Part shown: positions 28,057 to 33,290 of the stretch, in pieces
Position numbering within the stretch: the first letter of the stretch is position 1
Layout: each line of letters begins with the position of its first letter
NCBI GenBank assembly: GCA_007127105.1
Contig: SLAA01000240.1
Location: 1 to 33,290, forward strand
From: Spirochaetales bacterium
GTDB taxonomy: Bacteria; Spirochaetota; Spirochaetia; DSM-27196; SLAA01
Direction of reading: 5' to 3'
DNA: 33,290 bases
Made by a program: the position numbers and the translations under genes
Notes under the pieces: generated by a model
The model's input: only the letters and a program-made list of their open reading frames with translations
Database searches by the model: none
What the model was told of the DNA's origin: nothing

Positions 28057-29087
28057 ATCGCATTACCGAAACTTTCAAAAGTATGATGCCGAACCGCACG
28101 GACCAACAGGACATCAAGTACTTTAAGATACTCATGTACTCCTTCATTGGAATCATTCTCATAACCTTTGTTGCGGGAGCCATTACCTTTCTCATGTCCT
28201 TACGAGGTGCCGAGGATACGCTGGTACCGGAGGTAAGAGGACAGGAGCTTGTGGACGCCCTCGTTGAGTTACAACGACGTGAGCTTTATCCACTGATCGA
28301 AGCTCGCTTTGACTCTGACCCCGCTACTCGAGGTTCCATTCTTGATCAAAGCCCGGCTGCGGGATCGGTAGTGAAGGCTGGGCAACGCGTGCAGTTGGTT
28401 GTAAGTCAGGGCGCTATTGTAGACCGGGTTGACGACTTTGTTGGGCGACCTGTAGAAGAAGTGCGTGATGAGTTGCAGGCGCTGTTCGCTACCTTTGATG
28501 CCTTGCTCCGAATAGCTAATGTCACCTACGTTTTCCATCAGTCAGACCCTGGAACAATTGTGGAGCAGGATCCTGCGCCTGGTGTTGATCTGAGCGGCCC
28601 TACGGATCTTAATCTTATAGTCAGTCGGGGAGCGCGTGATGAACCCATACGGGCGAGCTCGTACGTGGGCCTCCAGTACACAGAAGCGCTACAGCGCATT
28701 GGAAGGGTGGGGGTACCCTTTGAGTTCCGGCTCATAGATCCCGCTCCCGGGCGCACCCCGGGCGTTGTTCAGCGACAGCAACCAACAGCAGGTTCCGAGC
28801 TTGAGGCCGGTGAGGCCCTGGTGTTCGAACTGGTACCACCACAGAATGTACCTGACGGCCTCGTCTTTGGCATATTCCGGCATGAGCTACCGCGCTATCC
28901 GGTCTCGGTCGAGCTGAACCTGGATGTCATATCACCTACGGGCGAGCGTCGGCGTTTGACAACTATGCTACATCCAGGCGGGACGGTGACGGTGCCGTAT
29001 CTTGAGGAGATAGGCTCAACACTCGTGTTGTCACGGTACGCAACCGAGCTCACTCGTTCAGTCGCGGAGCCTGTTGATCTGGACTAA
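28053..29087 (+). CDS. Membrane-anchored PASTA-domain protein without a kinase domain
   Basis: One N-terminal TM helix followed by about three PASTA units (VPEVRGQELVDALVEL...GSILDQSPAAGSVVKAGQRVQLVVSQG; DFVGRPVEEVRDEL...GTIVEQDPAPGVDLSGPTDLNLIVSRG; SYVGLQYTEAL...GVVQRQQPTAGSELEAGEALVFEL). Confidence 0.9.
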   Translation: MNRITETFKSMMPNRTDQQDIKYFKILMYSFIGIILITFVAGAITFLMSLRGAEDTLVPEVRGQELVDALVELQRRELYPLIEARFDSDPATRGSILDQSPAAGSVVKAGQRVQLVVSQGAIVDRVDDFVGRPVEEVRDELQALFATFDALLRIANVTYVFHQSDPGTIVEQDPAPGVDLSGPTDLNLIVSRGARDEPIRASSYVGLQYTEALQRIGRVGVPFEFRLIDPAPGRTPGVVQRQQPTAGSELEAGEALVFELVPPQNVPDGLVFGIFRHELPRYPVSVELNLDVISPTGERRRLTTMLHPGGTVTVPYLEEIGSTLVLSRYATELTRSVAEPVDLD

Positions 29088-29096
29088 CTGCGGCCA

Positions 29097-29113
29097 TAGG
29101 GGTTCAGCCCCTA
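29097..29113. terminator. Hairpin after PASTA gene, possible terminator
   Basis: TAGGGG-ttcag-CCCCTA; no T-tract follows. Confidence 0.4.
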
Positions 29114-29206
29114 CGACGCAAAATGTGTCAGGAACAAGATAATCGTCAGGACAAACACGGGTTTCTGTGATACCTTAACCACTGTCGTCAACCAAGACCG
29201 GAGCGA

Positions 29207-29277
29207 GCGGGCGTCGTATAACGGCATTACCCGAGCTTCCCAAGCTCGTGACGAGGGTTCGACTCCCTTCGCCCGCT
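29207..29277 (+). tRNA. tRNA-Gly (anticodon CCC)
   Basis: Acceptor GCGGGCG/CGCCCGC; anticodon arm CGAGC-TTCCCAA-GCTCG; T arm GAGGG-TTCGACT-CCCTT; no encoded CCA. Confidence 0.92.
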
Positions 29278-29384
29278 CGGTCCGGTATTCTCGGGGTAAT
29301 GAAAAAAGCAGCATAAGCCTACAACAGTCACAACATCATTTTACTCAGCATTGGTAATTGTGTTCATTTCTCGTGGGTTACTAC

Positions 29385-29413
29385 TTGACAATGGGTGTGT
29401 GATTAGGCATATA
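29385..29413 (+). promoter_or_regulatory. Sigma70-like promoter upstream of dksA-like gene
   Basis: TTGACA (29385-29390), 17-nt spacer, CATATA (29408-29413). Confidence 0.55.
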
Positions 29414-29462
29414 TGTACGTTCATCGCGCACATGTTGTTCCAAATTACGGTAGGAGCTCGGA

Positions 29463-29819
29463 ATGGAAAAAGCGTTTGTCGAAAGAATGAAAGCCTCGCT
29501 CTTGCAGCTCAAGCAAGATATCTTTGATAACCTGCAGTCCGAGAACGAAGAGTTCCAGGAAATTGTCGCGGGTATGGATGGCAAGGACTTGGTCGATATT
29601 GCATCTGATGATATCGACATGAAAACTATTGAAGCCATCGGCGCACAGGAAATGAAACGTCTGCGACTCATTGAGTCGGCGTTGGCTCGTATTGAGATGA
29701 ATCACTACGGACAATGCATGAAGTGTGGGAAGAAGATCCCCATTGAACGACTTGAAGCAATTCCTTATGCGCTCATGTGTATTGATTGTAAGACGGCAGA
29801 GGAACGGCGTACCCGCTAA
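29463..29819 (+). CDS. DksA/TraR C4 zinc-finger family protein
   Basis: Coiled-coil N-terminus and C4 zinc finger CMKCGKKIPIERLEAIPYALMCIDC. Confidence 0.92.
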   Translation: MEKAFVERMKASLLQLKQDIFDNLQSENEEFQEIVAGMDGKDLVDIASDDIDMKTIEAIGAQEMKRLRLIESALARIEMNHYGQCMKCGKKIPIERLEAIPYALMCIDCKTAEERRTR

Positions 29820-29903
29820 GCATCGGCGCCAAAGAAATACGCACATGTAACATGCTTAAGCTTCCCCCTTATCTTCCGATACATAAAGTGGAGGATATCG
29901 GGG

Positions 29904-30296
29904 ATGTTGGATTCGGGAATTCAGCCAACACGTTCTACTGTTCCCGTGCAGGAGTTGCTGCGGGCACGCTACGCCGACGGGAGAATCTCTCTGCCGGTCA
30001 GTGGAAGCGCAGTGTATGCTCGATTCCGCCATGTTCAGGGCGTACCTACCGACGGAGAGACAATGGGCTTCTCGTTGTCCCGTCTGAGAGTTCTTGATAC
30101 CCTCATAGATCGTCTGGTTCGAATGCAAGGAAAGGCCGAGTACCAGCGTCACGACGAGGGAATGTCACCCGAGGCGGTTGAGGCTCTCATTGACCGCTAC
30201 AAACAAGAACTCAGCTCCACTCTTACTCGACTCGAGGCTGCTGGATACACAAACGGACTTGTTGAGTCCGGCATGGCGGTCAGCCTGCTGGTCTAA
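29904..30296 (+). CDS. Conserved-looking hypothetical protein (130 aa)
   Basis: Intact ORF in the only coding-like frame between dksA and the convergent MBL gene; no family recognised. Confidence 0.6.
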   Translation: MLDSGIQPTRSTVPVQELLRARYADGRISLPVSGSAVYARFRHVQGVPTDGETMGFSLSRLRVLDTLIDRLVRMQGKAEYQRHDEGMSPEAVEALIDRYKQELSSTLTRLEAAGYTNGLVESGMAVSLLV

Positions 30297-30331
30297 CTCC
30301 CCATACTGCCTTGAAGCCTTAAACTGAAGCC

Positions 30332-31015
30332 CTAAAATGTTCGCTGTGCCTCTGCAAGTGTGTTGTTTTGCATTTCTCGCTCAATGTTTGAGAATGGGCC
30401 ATGTCCGGGGAACAGGCGTGTATCGGCTGGAAGGGTGTAGAGTCGAGTTCGAATACTGTTCAACAGTGCCTCTTCATCACCGTCCGACAGGTCGGTCTTG
30501 CCAATTCCGGTGAAAATGAGTGTGTCTCCGGAGAACAAGGCGGCACGTTGCTCACTGTAAATGCAGACGCTGCCCGGGGTATGCCCTGGAGTAGTCATGA
30601 CTATAAGATCGGAGTCAAGAATGGCTTGCCCGTCTTCAAGCGCAAAGTCAATGTCCGGTGGCGCTGTATAGAGCTCTTCAAAAAGCACGCCACCCATTTC
30701 CCCCAGCGTCTCAAATGCCAACTCGTGAACTCGAGAGGAGCTTTCAGAAAAATACCGGCTGTCGGCCGGATTCACTCCTACCGGAATAATTGTCCCGCGT
30801 TCCCGATAGTGTTCTTGTATGGCCCTCGCCGCCCCCATATGGTCGAGGTGACCATGTGTAAGCACGATAGCCTGTGGTATCATGTTAAGGGTTTCCAGGC
30901 GGCTACAGATATGCTCCGGGTCGGCACCTGGATCCACAATGATACACTCTTTCTTTCCGGTGGAGACGATATAGGTGTTTGCATACATCGGCCCGACAAT
31001 AATTCGCTCTACCAT
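30332..31015 (-). CDS. MBL-fold metallo-hydrolase (glyoxalase II-like)
   Basis: MVERIIVGPMYANTYIVS, IIVDPGADPEHI, VLTHGHLDHMGAA, TPGHTPGSVCIY, ALFSGDTLIFTGIGKTDL, FPGHGPFSNIERE. ORF open to 31132; ATG 31015 preferred. Confidence 0.93.
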   Translation of the reverse strand: MVERIIVGPMYANTYIVSTGKKECIIVDPGADPEHICSRLETLNMIPQAIVLTHGHLDHMGAARAIQEHYRERGTIIPVGVNPADSRYFSESSSRVHELAFETLGEMGGVLFEELYTAPPDIDFALEDGQAILDSDLIVMTTPGHTPGSVCIYSEQRAALFSGDTLIFTGIGKTDLSDGDEEALLNSIRTRLYTLPADTRLFPGHGPFSNIEREMQNNTLAEAQRTF

Positions 31016-31053
31016 GATTGGCACAAGATAATAATTTAATTGGAGAGAAACAA

Positions 31054-32007
31054 GTGAACCCTGTCTCATTACCACTACTAATCCTCCTATTTGGCACGCT
31101 TTTTTATTTGGTGATCCCGGGCATTGGAGCATTTGCGGTAAGAAAGCAATGGCGTGTGTTTCGCAGGCAGGTGCTGACGCGCGCCAGCTTTCCTGTCCTG
31201 AGTTATAAGGGCGTGCGCGAGCAGGAGGGGAGCAGAGAGCAGACTATAGGATCATATCAGTTCTTTGGTGCGTTAGAAGCCATTGAGGACGACGATATCA
31301 TTTGGTTACGCAACGGTACTCTGTCTGTGGCGGTGGAGATGCGTGAGGTGCGGCTGTACATGTTACCAACCAAGGACTTTGGTGTGACAGTGGACGGAGC
31401 TGGAGGGCAACTGCCTGACCGCACGCCCTCGGTTTTGCGATGGCACCGCATGACATCACTGACCGAGGGTAGCAAGATCTTTGTTGCTGGCACCGTCGTA
31501 AGAAGGGCTGGGCGGGCAGTCTTTCTTGCTGGGCGTGGCGATCCTCTGTTGGTCGTAATGTATGACGGCCCTGACGAGACGGTAGTTCGGCGGGCGATAT
31601 GGTGCGGGAGGCAGCGCAATGAGTATTGGAATCAGCTCACTCCATTGTCCTTGGCCGGAGGCATACTTACACTCACCGTTTTGGCGTATCTGGCAATTCG
31701 GCCGCCACTTGACACTTTCTCAGCCGTGCTGGCGAGCGTCGGCGCTCTCCTGCCGGTACTTCCGTTGGCTCCGCCGGGAGTGGCTCTGTTTTTTGTATAT
31801 CGTCATCTGTGGAAAGAGGGTCGATACCGTCGTGCGCGAAGGGACCTTGAGATTCTGGAGGATGGTAGCTCAGTTGATGCCCAACATGCCCGCCACGCTG
31901 GTCGGGTGGCTGCTTTGTTCGAGTTGCTATCCTTGGGCTGCCTCGTTACAGGACTGCTCCTCAACGTTGTGATTGCATTGGCAGTCATGAGTTACTTCAT
32001 TCCGTAG
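31054..32007 (+). CDS. Predicted membrane protein, unknown function (318 codons)
   Basis: GTG 31054 after GGAGAG; one N-terminal and about three C-terminal TM segments around a soluble beta-rich domain. Confidence 0.7.
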   Translation: MNPVSLPLLILLFGTLFYLVIPGIGAFAVRKQWRVFRRQVLTRASFPVLSYKGVREQEGSREQTIGSYQFFGALEAIEDDDIIWLRNGTLSVAVEMREVRLYMLPTKDFGVTVDGAGGQLPDRTPSVLRWHRMTSLTEGSKIFVAGTVVRRAGRAVFLAGRGDPLLVVMYDGPDETVVRRAIWCGRQRNEYWNQLTPLSLAGGILTLTVLAYLAIRPPLDTFSAVLASVGALLPVLPLAPPGVALFFVYRHLWKEGRYRRARRDLEILEDGSSVDAQHARHAGRVAALFELLSLGCLVTGLLLNVVIALAVMSYFIP

Positions 32008-32030
32008 ACCGGTCTGCGGACAGTTGGGAA

Positions 32031-32052
32031 CTCCGACTAAACCCAGTCGGAG
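32031..32052. terminator. Hairpin between convergent genes, candidate bidirectional terminator
   Basis: CTCCGACT-aaaccc-AGTCGGAG, perfect 8-bp stem between convergent CDSs. Confidence 0.55.
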
Positions 32053-32069
32053 CTCAGTTCGGCAGGAGC

Positions 32070-32681
32070 TTAGTCTTTCCGGCGGGCAAAATTCACGGTG
32101 ACTTTGCGCCCTCGGTACTCGCTGCCGTTCAGGTGCTCAATTGCAGCTTGCGCCTTTTCCGGGTTGACCTCAACAAAAGAGTAGTTGTCCAGAATCTTGA
32201 TCTGCCCGATGTCTGCGGTCTCAATATTCTCAATCTCAGAAAAGAGCTGAATAAGGTCCTTTGGGTACACCCTGCGGTTTTTGCCTACACCAACAAAAAC
32301 ACTCGTGAGGCCGCTGTCACTCGTCTCGGAAGCGTCGTCCTGATAGGCTGCGTCCGCTTCAGTGTGTGGACTCGGTGCAGTCTCGCGGGGATTTGATCGT
32401 TTCTTGTCTTCATTTCGGGACTCATCCTTGCGGATGGCCTCTTTTCGAGCCCGCTTGGGCCGGGGGCGGCCGTCTCTGTTCTCGTCCTGCAGGAGACCAT
32501 GCTTAATAATAAAGCCAGCAAAATAGCCACGTCGAAATAAGGGCACGTGCTTCTTAAACAGACGTCGGTACGCATTGAGCTCCTGCGGATCCTCTTCTTC
32601 CTCAATACGCCGGAGGATGTCCTCAATGTGTTGCTGTAATGCAGCCTCGTCTATGGCTGGCGTGCGTGTGTTGTTGCTCAT
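32070..32681 (-). CDS. DbpA-type RNA-binding domain protein, no helicase domain
   Basis: C-terminal SVFVGVGKNRRVYPKDLIQLFSEIENIETADIGQIKILDNYSFVEVNPEKAQAAIEHLNGSEYRGRKVTVNFARRKD; N-terminal charged linker. Start ATG 32681 (MSNNTRTPAIDE). Confidence 0.85.
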   Translation of the reverse strand: MSNNTRTPAIDEAALQQHIEDILRRIEEEEDPQELNAYRRLFKKHVPLFRRGYFAGFIIKHGLLQDENRDGRPRPKRARKEAIRKDESRNEDKKRSNPRETAPSPHTEADAAYQDDASETSDSGLTSVFVGVGKNRRVYPKDLIQLFSEIENIETADIGQIKILDNYSFVEVNPEKAQAAIEHLNGSEYRGRKVTVNFARRKD

Positions 32682-33182
32682 ACCTTTTCTCCCTTGCAAT
32701 CTTGTCGGCCCACTCATAAACCCAAAACTATTGGCTCGTAGTAGCGCGAGCACCCTCTGAATTCGGGCGCTGAATTCGGGCCGCCTACTGGTGGTTGGAG
32801 CGCTGCGAGGAGATTCCGAAAACCCCACGTGCTTGCTCACAACCATCATAACGCCATGGGCCGGGGCCGACGTCCTGACAGAAATATACCGTTCTCTAGC
32901 CTAAAGATCATGCGTGGCGCCCCAATTGGGCTACTGAGCCGCGCCCGTGAACCGTGTACCTAACCATTATGGAAAGAAGTGGGGGCTAGCCCCTAAGGGT
33001 CTCCGCCGTGGCAATCACCGCGTCCTGGATTCGAAACCAAGGTGCATAGTGAAAACATGGTTGCTACCTGTTCAACGAATATGTATCTCTTTGCCGAGAT
33101 GTACTGTAGCTTGCGCGATACCCTTTGTCAAGGTTGGTTCATCTTGGGACGATCCGTGCCGAGTATTGGAGAGAGGGATTAT

Positions 33183-33290
33183 ATGCCAATGAGAATAGGT
33201 AATAGACGAGTGTTTCTAAGGAACGGTGTCCGCCGTGTGGCCTGCCGACTTTTTCTGTTGGCACTGGTCTGGATGGTGAGTGCAGCCTAT
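33183..33290 (+). CDS. Start of a probable exported protein, 3' truncated by window
   Basis: ATG after GAGAGAGG; MPMRIGNRRVFLRNGVRRVACRLFLLALVWMVSAAY resembles a signal peptide and runs off the window. Confidence 0.5.
   Translation, partial: MPMRIGNRRVFLRNGVRRVACRLFLLALVWMVSAAY

Noticed and set aside
30401-31039. 212-aa + strand ORF opposite the MBL hydrolase
   Set aside because: MBL motifs on the minus strand are decisive.
33029-33050. T-arm-like GGATTCGAAACC suggesting a tRNA
   Set aside because: Flanking stem does not pair properly and no acceptor or anticodon arm could be built.

Overview
Mostly a chromosomal housekeeping region. Gene content and divergence suggest a spirochaete; this is inferred from protein sequence only, with no search run. 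Clear gene groups are: an EEP-family nuclease (partial); SMUG1-like glycosylase and RmuC (minus strand); TetR, acyl-CoA synthetase and RsmE; a chemotaxis/signalling operon (REC-ATPase hybrid, CheY, STAS, CheA, CheW); MurC, YicC and a Cmk-like kinase; a Na+-pumping decarboxylase oadGAB (minus strand); RpoZ-like, MiaA and an unannotated 31-aa basic AURKAIP1/COX24 (bS22-like) protein; FolP, CdaA, CdaR, AcpS, DUF2225 and TruA; family-4 UDG, PriA, Def, Fmt and a PASTA-only protein; tRNA-Gly(CCC); a DksA-like protein; MBL hydrolase; a membrane protein; and a DbpA-RRM protein. I saw no CRISPR array, transposon, phage or rRNA. The most interesting signals are the 31-aa bS22-like ORF missed by the ORF track, a kinase-less PASTA protein in the PrkC syntenic slot after priA-def-fmt, a tandem MshEN-like motif inside CheA, a degenerate histidine-kinase-like protein heading the che operon, a consensus promoter with phased direct repeats upstream of tetR, and an extended flanking helix around the tRNA-Gly.
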